Part shown: one piece after another, positions 1 to 10,158 of the stretch
Layout: each line of letters opens with the position of its first letter
Position numbering within the stretch: position 1 is the first letter of the stretch
Assembly: GCF_963169125.1 (NCBI RefSeq)
Contig: NC_084798.1
Location: 107,649,970 to 107,713,969 of the forward strand
Direction of reading: 5' to 3'
Length of the DNA: 64,000 nucleotides
Origin: Humulus lupulus
Lineage: Eukaryota; Streptophyta; Magnoliopsida; Rosales; Cannabaceae
Notes under the pieces: generated by a model
Databases searched by the model: none
Told to the model about the DNA's origin: nothing
The model's input: only the letters and a program-made list of their open reading frames with translations
Made by a program: the position numbers and the translations under genes

Positions 1-673
1 CACTACTTGTCGAAAGTCCTTCTCCTTCGAAGAAAGATGGGACAACGTCTCTTATTGACCGCCAAGGGTCTTAGACCGATCTTTCCTCTTAAATATAGCT
101 GCACAAGGAACGAACTCAGTAAGAGGGGTTAAACTCAAATAAAAAATTGAAAATGAAAATGAAAAGAGAGTTCGCGTACAGAATTGACAAAGTTAGTAGA
201 CTTACGAGAATTGTTGAAGTATCGGTGATCACAATCCTTGAACTCGTTTAATATAAAGAACAAGTCTTTATAGTCATTTTGTTTGTTGTGAAGGTTAATA
301 GTGGAGGATGAGTTGGGGGAGAGAGTGAGGTAGTAAAAGGCGTCATCTCACCCTTTCTGACCAAGATTGGCCTTGAGCAGAAGAAGTACATAATATGAGT
401 CGGGGTAGGGACCTCCGTCTCGTGCCTCAGAAACAGATATTTTAACCCCGCCAAAAGTTCATACGAGTTCAGGGGGAACTAGAATGGAGCCAGTTCGACG
501 TAGTTAAGAAAATCCATGAAGTATTGGTCTAATGGGAGGAAGGCATCTCCCTTTAGATGCTCATCACTCCAAGCCCCAAAGTCATCTTGAAGAAGGGCGC
601 ATCTTTGCTCTCCGTCCAATGGAGGTTGGGTGAGGAGACTGTCAATTCCCATCTCGATCCCATGGCTCAACAA
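1..673 (-). pseudogene. Tat-1 antisense accessory gene (Transposase_28-like), decayed
   Basis: Read on the minus strand, this stretch matches the better-preserved plus-strand gene at 28493-29100 in order: the GEQRCALLQDDFGAWSDEHL segment (near 600), the LKYLFLRHETEVPTP segment (near 430) and the exon end with a splice donor (CTCGTAAGT, near 205). An in-frame stop follows LNYVELAPF (near 480) and the frame shifts further on, so no intact protein remains. The domain resembles the plant 'putative gypsy type transposon' (Transposase_28) family, known as an extra antisense ORF between pol and the 3' LTR of Tat/Retand Ty3-gypsy elements. Its orientation away from the LTR-like region at 1650-2589 fits that layout. 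The gene runs off the left edge of the window. Family assignment is by pattern recognition; function of the protein is unknown. Confidence 0.6.
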
Positions 674-1636
674 TATTTTGATTACTTTGCCCTACGAAAT
701 TATTCAGGACAGGATGTGCTAGCCATCGAAAAAAGTGTTAGGGTCGACAACAAGTTCCCTCTCCACCACTGGGCTGAAACGAGGAATTGGAGATCTAGAC
801 GCAATTTTCTTTCCCTTATTTTTGTTGTAGGTAGAGGAGCTCGAGACATTTTTGTTTGGTGCGGCCATGATCTAGCTCACATAACGACAAAGTGACTTCT
901 TAGTGGCAACCTAAGACAATTACTAGCTCACATAATGACAAAGTGACTTCTTAGGTACGATGACGGGAGGGTTTGAGTTGTTTAATTTTGGAGATTCAAA
1001 ATTTACACGAGCTAAGATATGTCCTAGCATCAACGCGTGGTTCCACATGTAATCCTAGGCCACGCGTTATGATTTCAGGGAATTCCCTGATACTTCGGGA
1101 TTCATGTGTCAGATTCGTCAGGCCCACTACTTTTCTTGTGAAAGTGGTTTAATGCAAAACTTCTTAAGGAGTCGTGACCCTTAAGCTACCAAGATTCAAA
1201 CTTGAAAACCTCTCAACTTCTACACCTAAATAGGTATCCTAATTGATTCATCAGTGACATTTTTCTTGCAAAAGCCAGAAAAATTTTCCCATTTTTCAAA
1301 TACCTTATTTCTAAATAAGTCTAGAATCATTCGTTTAGCCTAACATTAACCCTACTTAAACTCACACATGGCCAGAACACGAAAGGATACTGAACAAAGA
1401 GTGTTTTTCGACGTAAAAAACTCAATGAAAAATAAAGAAGTGAAAGATTCAAGAATAGTGTTTATACATTTGTTCGATGAAAATGTTGATGCGTCCATAC
1501 GTTGGCGCTTGAGAGCTTTTGAGAAACTGATGGGCAATGAAGGCTATTGGAAACAGTTTGAGAGAAAAAGGAGATTTTTTTTTCCGAAAGGAAATTTTTT
1601 TAACGCAAAGGTGGTAAGGTTCAGGTGTGATCTCAC
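674..1636 (-). other. Leader region of the Tat-1 antisense gene
   Basis: No protein is recognisable here. The stretch lies between a minus-strand TATA box and the accessory-gene remnant, the same roughly 1 kb spacing seen for the plus-strand copy (27508 to 28493). It contains two adjacent dyads: arms AACGCGTGG (1032-1040) and CCACGCGTT (1060-1068), and the perfect palindrome CAGGGAATTCCCTG (1076-1089). Several short frames, including one from 1368 to 1649, have no family resemblance and are probably chance. Confidence 0.4.
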
Positions 1637-1644
1637 TATTTATA
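1637..1644 (-). promoter_or_regulatory. TATA box of Tat-1 antisense gene
   Basis: The minus strand reads TATAAATA in the context TATGTATAAATAGTGAG, a canonical plant TATA box. It lies about 960 bp upstream of the accessory-gene remnant, matching the TATA-to-gene distance of the second Tat copy on the plus strand. Confidence 0.5.
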
Positions 1645-1649
1645 CATAA

Positions 1650-2589
1650 GCTTTGGGAATTAATTTGGGCCATCAGATTGGGTCATTTTGAGATCCAAAG
1701 GCCAAGATTAAATGACTTGTACGGTGGCAAAAGGTTGACAGGACAGTTGTCATAGTCCTCAAAACCCAAACAGATGCAAATTATAGACGACCACGTGTTC
1801 AACACTCTAGTAGTAGGAAGGCATGATTTTACAAGACAGGAGCCTAAAAGCCCCTACTGTATATGTCAGAAAATGATGACGTTAAGAACAAGCAAGAACT
1901 TGGGGTGCAAATGTTGTACCCTAAAAGTTATCACGGGTTCAATTACTCACCTAGGGGTACAATTGGCAGATAAATATATGGGGAAAGCATATGAGTAGAA
2001 CATATAGTTAATGATCATGTGAGCAGCTCAAGTTAGGAAGTGGCAAAACGAAATTCGTGTAATCGGAAGGTCGCCTCTTAGGATGACAGTCCAGTTCGAG
2101 ACATGTAAGGGAAGGATCCCCTTTAGGGTGCCCTAAATATGTTCAATTCGTGGAAACCTGGTCATGACGCATACTGAAGGATCATAAGAGATTCAAAGGC
2201 ACTCTATACGCTCATTAATGTCCACGTTGTATTGCACATTTATTGTCCGAGATAAGAGGAGTATAAGCTATTAGGCAATCATATACCTATGTGAAATTAT
2301 CTTTATTAAATGTTTACCATATTTATGCATGTGGTTACCCAAACCTGTCCAGGAAATTCCACTATAAATATTAGAAATAATGGACAGGAAGGGGGACTAC
2401 ATTTTTGTAATACTAAAGCTCTGAAGAAATTGTGAGAGAGTAATAATATTGTCTCGTGGACTAGGTGGATTTTAACCACTGAACCACGTAAAATTGTGTG
2501 TGTTCATATAAGTTCATTACGGTTTGCAAATAAGCACTAATACTCTTATTAGATTTCTAAATCTACTGTTGGTGAAAAATCGCGTCAAC
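1650..2589 (+). mobile_element. Tat-like LTR region (3' LTR of Tat-1)
   Basis: The stretch ends in CGCGTCAACA at 2589, the AACA-type terminus also seen on the Tat LTR ending at 61235. It carries TATAAATA at 2363-2370 and a transcribed-region segment ending in GAACCACGTAAAATT (near 2475-2500) that recurs, reverse-complemented and diverged, near 26690-26720. The 5' boundary is not clear, so the start is approximate. Orientation is plus, with the antisense gene upstream, as expected for a 3' LTR. Confidence 0.45.
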
Positions 2590-2858
2590 AATTACTATAT
2601 TGACTATATAGTTATTGTTCGCAAAAAAAAATTCCAACAACACTGAATTAAATAAATGGTATGAAAAATAAATAACTGAACTAAAATAGTAATCAACACA
2701 AGGATTTATAATGGTTTGGCCCCAAGTACTGGTAATGCCCTACATCCACTTAGACACTCTTATTAATGTAGAAAATCAAACTCACGAACATATGAACAAT
2801 AGTCAATTGAGTTTCATAAGCTTGAGAGAATACAATGTTTTTGTATAAGAGTGTGAAC
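2590..2858. other. Short LTR-like fragment, no gene
   Basis: AT-rich with no gene. The segment around 2690-2760 (GGATTTATAATGGTTTGGCC followed by a CTACATCCACTTAG string) resembles the transcribed part of other plant LTRs, so this is probably a fragment of yet another element. Confidence 0.3.
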
Positions 2859-3491
2859 TGTTGGGTTTTATGCCTTTAATAATACCATATATCTCATGTA
2901 TCACATTGTTATTATCAATAAAAGAAGTAGAAATCATTTTTTTATTCAATTGCATTATTCGCCTTTTTTATTACATGTTTATTCAATGAATACAAACATT
3001 CATAAAATCTTGATCATATGGATAGTTACAATTATATTGACTAGGTCATAGTGGATTATACTTGTAATTTTATGTTCAAGAGAATGAGTCCTACGATTAA
3101 ACTAGTGCATTGGGATTTCACTAATTTGGTAATCTACGATATGATCTACTTACACATTCAGGGTGTGATGTCTAGTCCAAGGCATTGACCAAATAGATAG
3201 GATCGAATGTATTTTGTTACATAATACTAGGATCAATAGTGATTATTGATACATTAAGTATCGTTGTTATCAAATCTAATTATTGCCACAATGTTGACCA
3301 TAGGTCAAGGCGATCTTAATTCTGAGAGATAATATTCTACTAATTATATTGTTAAATCTTATGACTTTTCGTTACTAATTTACCCAATGATCTAGCCCAT
3401 ACTTACATCTGGAAGATTTAGTAGTATAATTGAATGGGAGCATTATTCATAGATTTAAAATCTGTAATTTCTGTAGGAGATATCTATGATT
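2859..3491 (+). mobile_element. Copia-like LTR fragment, left part
   Basis: It starts TGTTGGGTTTTATGCC, the typical beginning of a Ty1-copia LTR in plants; a reverse-oriented relative starts at 53628. It continues AT-rich without coding sequence until the target-site duplication of the Tekay-like insertion, and resumes at 12376. The 3' end of the LTR is not identified. Confidence 0.4.
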
Positions 3492-3496
3492 AAGTA
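3492..3496. repeat. Target-site duplication AAGTA (left)
   Basis: AAGTA directly precedes the TGTAACG terminus at 3497 and is repeated at 12371-12375 directly after the GTTACA terminus, defining both ends of the insertion. Confidence 0.9.
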
Positions 3497-3989
3497 TGTA
3501 ACGCCCTACTTCCTTAGAGCCGTTACTAAGTGAGTTTTTAAGACAAAACAGTGTGCAATGGCCTCGCTAACCGAGGCTTTGAAACAAAAGTGTGACTAAT
3601 TAAAAGTTAAGGCTGTAATCTTTGAAAATACGTCATTTCATTAAAACTTCTATTATTAAACATTTGGGATCCCAAAATAAGGTTTGAAAACTAATTACAT
3701 CTTGAAATAAGGTTACAGTTGAGAAATCATAAAATCATAGATTATTACAGCCATTTTCGATTAAACCCCCAACCAAAGCAGTCGGGCAGACCAAACATGT
3801 ACACGTCGCTTCACGCTCTCCGTACTCATGGTTGGTTGACTCAGTCATTGCCCTTACCTGCAACACAGAGCACCCGTGAGCCGAAGCCCAGCAAGAAAAC
3901 TCATGCAGAACATAACATATGCAATGTATACAGTTTTATCATAACAGATAATCCACAAATAGATAAGTCAACCATTTAGACTAAGCAAA

Positions 3990-4165
3990 CACATGTATCC
4001 ACCGGGCCCCGCCCTGATTATAGCATAACACATGAATCCACCGGGCCCTGCCCTGATTATAGCATCCCATGTGCTAGGTGTTACTTTCGGCCCACGGCCG
4101 CCCCGGCTTACGCCGTACTCGGCCCACGGCCGCCCCGGCTTACGCCGTACTCGGCCCATGGCCGC
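3990..4165. repeat. Two short tandem arrays in LTR A
   Basis: A 38 bp unit containing CCACCGGGCCC occurs twice (from 3990 and 4028). A GC-rich 32 bp unit starting GGCCCACGG or GGCCCATGG occurs at 4089, 4121 and 4153. Copies recur in the right LTR at offset 6662. Confidence 0.85.
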
Positions 4166-4544
4166 TCATTTCATCATATTCACACATATAGTACATTCGA
4201 AATAATCATTCACACACATCATGATTCATTTAAGGTTTAAACATTTGCACATAATACAATCTGGGGCCATGCCCTAACCTCGGGTGTTATAGTTTTCTTA
4301 CCTGTATTCCGAGCCTCCTGATGCACTAAAGCTGCGAGCACGGTCCTCTAGCACGAGCCTCACCAACAACCTAGTCACAACACACAAGAAACATCCCTCA
4401 ATACTAATCAACCCAAAACCACTTCCCGGGACCAATCCCGCACTCTCGGGACCTCTAAAACCTTAAAACAACACCCCGGAGACATCCCCCAAACCCCCGG
4501 AGCAAAGGCCTAAAATTGCCAAAAATGTGAACCTGAAATTTGCC

Positions 4545-4631
4545 TTGTGCCGCGGCACAACTTTCTTGTGTCGCGGCACACATCAGTCAGGGACTCCCTC
4601 GCCGCGGCACGAAAAACCCGTGTCGCGGCAC
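4545..4631 (-). repeat. Palindrome cassette, LTR family A
   Basis: Four copies of a GTGYCGCGGCAC-type word: a perfect 16 bp palindrome TTGTGCCGCGGCACAA (4545-4560), then GTGTCGCGGCAC, CGCCGCGGCACG and GTGTCGCGGCAC. The right LTR carries the same block at offset 6662 (palindrome at 11207-11222). CpG density here is far above the AT-rich surroundings. Confidence 0.85.
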
Positions 4632-5708
4632 GCCTTCGCAGACCCAGAATTCTGGGTTTTTCCCCTGCATTTTCTCCGAGCTAAAACCTCCCAAATCGTC
4701 CCAAACTCACACCCAAGCTCCAAAACCAACTCAAAACTCCAAATAGACCATACATCAACCCATAAACATCATAACCCAACTCAATAACACAATCACACTC
4801 AAAATCACCCATTTGATTCCAAATTTCAGAAAACTCAAACCCAAAGGCCAAAAACACAACCCAAGCTTGACAAACCTAAACCATGGCTTCAAAATCTTAA
4901 ACCACAACAGAAAAGAAAACCCAAGGATGTTTAAAACTCTTACCTCAATCAAGAATCCAACCTTAAGCTTCCTTGGTTCATCCTCTTAGTCTTCAAGTTT
5001 CAGCTCCCTTCTTCTTCTTCATGCCTTAGCTTTTTCCCTCTCCTTCTTCTTCTCTTCAAATTATCAAAGCATCAAATGACCAAGCCCCAAACCGTGTACC
5101 CCTTAATACCCAGCTGCCATATATCCAATTCCCAGCCAAATGACCATTTTACCCCTCCTTGCCTATCCTTTCCCAACTAACCTCAAGGGCACTTAAGTCC
5201 TTTTACTTCTATTTCATTTCTACCATTTTCTGTCTAGAACTTGTTACTCTAAGTAGTAACTAATGGTTACCCAGGTTACTCAATCACCAATAACCATTAC
5301 CCGCTAAATCTCAATCTTAGCCATAAAATTCCCGAAGTACCCCTAGGCTCCTCCCGAGCCGGGTATAGAAATCCCGTTGTGACTCTTAAGTTAATTTGCT
5401 CTCTAGGACCGTCTCGGCACGTGCATCAAAATAATACCACCACACTCACGTGGTACAAATCACGGAATACAATTATCACATATATGCCCTCAGCGGCTAA
5501 AATTACAATTATGCCCTTCAAACACAATCAGGGCCTACATGCATACTAATACACATAGTCATGCATCTCAGATAAACAATTAGTCAAATAACATGCTTTA
5601 AATCATAACCATGCATTTAACTCATAAAATCACACATAAATCCCAACATGCCCTCCTGGCACACTAATCAAGGCCCTTAAGCCTTAATAGCGATTTTGGG
5701 TCGTTACA

Positions 5709-5724
5709 ACTATCCCCTCCTCAT
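5709..5724 (-). other. Polypurine tract of the Tekay-like element
   Basis: The minus strand reads ATGAGGAGGGGATAGT directly before the LTR terminus TGTAACGACCC, the usual second-strand priming site of an LTR retrotransposon. Confidence 0.8.
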
Positions 5725-8700
5725 AAAAATTTCGTCCTCGAAATTTATCCAAACACATCAGTCAGTAAACCCGCAACTCTGACCATAATTTCCAAGGCCC
5801 ACCGCCTTTACTTTACTTTTCAACAACACTCTCACAAGAGTAACAATCTTGCCCCTCAAGATTTCGTCTAATAGCCATACTCTCGATAGCTTCTTGTTTA
5901 CACCGCAACCCTGCAGAAACCTCAGGGTCTGCCTAGATTACAATGACCAATTCATCGTCTTATTCCTGATTCCAGAGATACTCAAAATTCGTCACCTCTA
6001 CTAGGTGGGATCAATTGGTAGGCCCCGTTGGCCTAATCCTTGGTAAAACTTCAGAATCTTATGCTGAATTAAGAGTCAGAACTCTCCCTTCTTTCTCTGA
6101 ACACCTTACAGATCCTCGTCTGTTAAAATGCAGAGACGCAACTCTTTCCTTCCGGAACTTTATTTCCTCAACACTTATCAATTTACAAGCTGTTAATCCT
6201 TTCAAATAGGCAGACGCTCCTGCCTTAAGAGTTCCAACAACCACTTGGCTTCTCTCTGAACCGATGCCAAATCGTAGTATTCACTACCCTTTGCCTCCTA
6301 CCATGTCATATGTCGTGTTACTTTAACAAGACACCAGCAACCGCCACCACGACTAACTCATCAGGGATTACACTTCCCTTAATACTTCAAGTATTCGCCT
6401 ACTCGGCGCTCAGTTCTTTAAGATATCCGATAAACTTTCAGACTGCCACCCCACTTGCAATCAACTGATAATTCCAGGTTCCCACTCTGTTCTTTTCGTT
6501 CTCTAAATCCATTCCAATAATTTAAAATATTATAGGGCCTCAATTCAATGTCATCGACGTTCTATCCTGAAACCAGTTCACTTGCCCCAACAACATTAAC
6601 TCAAACAACCGAATTAAAACTTTTCATGTCCAAACACCTTACTTAAGGTCTATTGTGGTCTATCCCCACGATGCACCACCACATCACCTAACCCCTCAGG
6701 GTCCAAAGGAAAACACTAGGTTCTGTCACCCGCTCGACCCTCCCGGTACGACGTACCCTAGGAGGTGGAATGATGTCCATTCAGAATTCTCATTCATAAA
6801 CCGAATCTAATTGGATCCTTCATCCATTCCTGGTATCCTAACTTGTACCACCTTAGCAGGGTCCTTCCCTGTTTCAACTCAAACCAACACTTTGAATTCC
6901 ATAGCTCAGTGACACCCACCAGCTAACCATTACCTACTAACATCATGCCGATCTCAGTCGTTGCCTTGTCCTCCATTACAGCCTATAGCGTTATTCCTTG
7001 ACTGATACACGCCTCCCATTAAATTTCCCTTGCTCAATCGAGGATTTCAAACACTGATCATTTGTCTGCTACTTTTCACCACCTCTGTGTCCCAACGCTA
7101 TATTTCTTATTAATACCCAATACTTAAGTACCTTATGCCATGCACAACAGTCGACTTAACGTCCCAAGTGTATCAACCATGGTCCATTCAGTCGCCTCCC
7201 GCTAGGTTCAATCCATCCTCGCGTCAATTTATTCCTGGGCGTGCCCAAATCGTGATGCAATCTCACATTTCCATAACCCTACCATAGATCATGTCCTTTA
7301 TGCAATCACTCTTTACTTAATCAAAACATACGCATATTCCAGCACTGCCAGATACCAATAAATTCTTACCTGTCTTCTGAATTTCTTTCTGATGTGACAC
7401 CACTCAGTCCGTCTAACCTCGAGTTTTACTGTTCTCCTCATCTCTGATGTAGTTGCCTTCGGAGGTGCTTATGCAATAGATGACGCGCTTACCAGTCCTG
7501 AGATGCTTTCTGTTCTTCAAATGTTCTTCATTAGTTTATCGCGGCTTCAGATCAAATCCTCTCTTACCTGTCCTTTCTCCTTGTAGCTCTAATCTGAGTA
7601 CTCCTAACGACATCCAAACTAACACTCCGTATAACCTTACCTGTGACTTCGCCTTCTGGGTACAAACGTCTTTCGCATAGTCACTTGCTCACCATTTCTG
7701 TCTGGGAGTAATCCATATGCACTGTTCGTGAGCTTGAAGGGAACTTGCCCACACCGTTCATGCATTCTCTGTCTAAAGAACTTACCTGTGCTGCTGCAGC
7801 TCGAACCGTTCCAGAATCCTTGTTACCAATTCCTCACACCCTGCCCGGTGCAACCTAATCAATTCACGAAAAGTCTTTATCCTTGGCTTCCAACTGGCAA
7901 TAACCAGGTCGTAGATCAACTCTTGGGGACATCGTCCCACCTTGTATCCAACATTGTACTTTTCGTCCTATCCCGACGATACTAGCAATCCACGCAGTAT
8001 AACACTCTGGCTAATCCAAGATCAAATTCCTTCGATTTCTTCAATAGACTTTCTGTCGGCCAATCCGTCTTTTACAACATTCCTTATACCAATCCTATCT
8101 GTAGTCCGACCTTGAAGTATTCCCTAAATCTTTCTTTGCATACCCACATAACTTTCCCACTGGTCAGCTCTGTCTCCTTTACGTACTCCAGATGATATCC
8201 TCAACAATCCATCTGCCAGAGTTTCTAATTCCTTCTCCATAAGTATTACCGTCCTCGGCCTCTCAAATGGCACCTTTGAGGCAACCTCTCTATGTCCATC
8301 TCCCTCGCGGAACATTCTCAACACCGAGCCCTTCTAGTTCGCTACATGCCCAAAGCACAAGCTCGCCAGTTAAATACTCATCCTTGAGGACTCAGCCTCG
8401 AACCTCGAATGTATCGGTGCATTCCAGTTCTCCGTCCCCTCACCATGGAAATCCATCCCAACATCTCGAGTCATTCTACGTAGAAATCATGTCCTCACCT
8501 GACCTCCTCTCAGGTGGCATCCTCTTCCTCATGTGCATACCAATTAACCTCCTGGTTCCTGTCGCCATCTCGATAACTACCTTTTCGATCAGGCTTCTTT
8601 CCAATCTCAATCTAGGTGCCCAAGCACTGTCTGGAGTCCTTTTACCTAAAAATTGAGAATCCGACCTCGCTGCGTTCTATCGACAAAAGTACCATCTTAT

Positions 8701-10143
8701 CAGTCAGACTTTTCCCCTTTTTCTTGGCAATCCAAAAGCCACAACACTATCCGGGGTTCTTTCAACTTGATTATCACGAATCTATCTTCACTAATTCCAT
8801 CAAAGGAAGCACCTCCCTTGCGGCTCTAACACTCATGCTCTATACATCAACCATCAGTTCCTCAAACAATATGGCCCTCTCCGCCATCCACATGCAGACA
8901 AAAACTCTTTCCTCAAAGCAGCCCAAATGCCTTAGACTATTCCAGATCTCATGTCCTTAAATGGGTCGCCACCAATTCCAGATACATCCATCTGTATAAA
9001 TTTCCGAAATGAACTATCCAATTCACCAAACCCATTGATCTACGCTGTCGTTACCCCTTACAGTCCAAACCAGACTTAAACATTTGCCCGCCTCCACGGT
9101 TCTAATCATGTCTTTAAGATCTGTCCTAACCATTCATCATCTAGGTTCTTTCTAACCCATTAAGCCAGTACCTCAGCCCGAGTACCAATTCCAGGCATTC
9201 CTCTGCCTCAACATTTAACATAACCCTCTAATCAGGATCTCTCATCCTCTTAACCATGGGTGGAAATAACTCTGCCCGTCTATTGATAAATCCCTTGTCA
9301 GTCCGAATTCTCCTCAAAACCCGAGAATAACACCCTTTAAGCCTTTCATTTAGTACCCTTATCTGACCATACTTCACGGTAAACCAACACTTGAAACCTT
9401 ACTGTTAAAACGTCGGAATCAGCTATTTCCCCAGAGAAATCCGCTGTTCACTTATCCCATCTCGACTAACAAACTCCACAGCTTACCCACACACTAGCGA
9501 CCCTCTGTTGCTGCTTCCAGGGATAACTGGAGATCTCAACTCCAACCTATATCTAAAACCCCTCTGCAAACACAATATCAGGTCCCCAAACCCTTCTAGG
9601 AACCAACAACACAATTTCACCTGTCAAAACTGACCCAACACCTGAACTCTGGGGTTCCTACTCTGAACCAAACCACCACTAGGTCCAAATATCCACAGGT
9701 ATAATGCACACACAAGCATATACTAGGTCAAGTCCACAATGATATACATTTAGCTTACCAAATTTCTATCACCACTAAGTGTATCCATGCTCATCATGCT
9801 TCATACAAGCCAATATACCGATATAACATATGAATTTAATCCAGAAAATTAACCACATACGCTCAATATGCGAACCATTATGCCAATTTTCATCCACATG
9901 CATAATAATGTTATTCAGCACACATTGATCTCAACATGCAACAGTCAAGGGCCAGGCCCTATCAGTATCTCATGCATATGTCATCTCATTCCTCATGCTC
10001 CATATAAATAAGCAGGCAAACAGGGCATTCAAACATATATTCAAACATGTCAATCATTCATACCAACCAACCCAGAGTCGAGCTTGTCACTGACAGCGAG
10101 CGTACATGTTCGGTCGATCTCCAGAACCAATAAACCTTGGCTC
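5725..10143 (-). other. Interior of the non-autonomous element, no coding capacity
   Basis: About 4.4 kb without any protein I can relate to gag, protease, RT, RNase H, integrase or chromodomain on either strand; frames are short and interrupted. The longest (8267-8656 and 8616-8960, plus) lie antisense to the element and lack family resemblance. The part near 9947-10140 resembles the leader of the coding Tekay element at 20360-20560 (shared AAGGGCCAGGCCCTATCAG and the approach to the PBS), so the ends derive from a Tekay element while the middle has lost or replaced its genes. Confidence 0.7.
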
Positions 10144-10155
10144 GCTCTGATACCA
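10144..10155 (-). other. Primer-binding site (initiator tRNA-Met type)
   Basis: The minus strand reads TGGTATCAGAGC, complementary to the 3' end of plant initiator tRNA-Met, three bases from the LTR. It fixes the minus orientation. It is not a tRNA gene. Confidence 0.88.
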
Positions 10156-10158
10156 AGT

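Larger units (their letters stand above)
3497..5708 (-). repeat. 3' LTR of the Tekay-like element (family A)
   Basis: 2,212 bp, sense on the minus strand. It holds a palindrome cassette (4545-4631: TTGTGCCGCGGCACAA plus three related copies), a box reading GGTTGTGACTAGG-like on the minus strand (4370-4381), two tandem arrays (38 bp period from 3990; 32 bp period at 4089, 4121 and 4153) and a conserved box near 3840-3896 (minus: GCTGGGCTTCGGCTCA). Short open frames within it recur identically in the other LTR and have no coding character. Confidence 0.9.

Noticed and set aside
1368..1649. 93-codon frame starting MARTRKDTEQRVFF
   Set aside because: No recognisable domain; it covers the minus-strand TATA region and leader of the antisense gene, so chance is more likely.
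3719..4952. Short open frames repeated identically at 10381-11614
   Set aside because: Their repetition is due to the two LTRs; the frames overlap tandem arrays and the cassette and lack coding features.
8267..8960. Two open frames of 129 and 114 codons inside the non-autonomous Tekay-like element
   Set aside because: They are antisense to the element, have no family resemblance and no conserved counterpart in the window.
10144..10155. tRNA gene fragments at the primer-binding sites
   Set aside because: Only 11-18 bases complementary to a tRNA 3' end are present next to each LTR; no cloverleaf can be formed.
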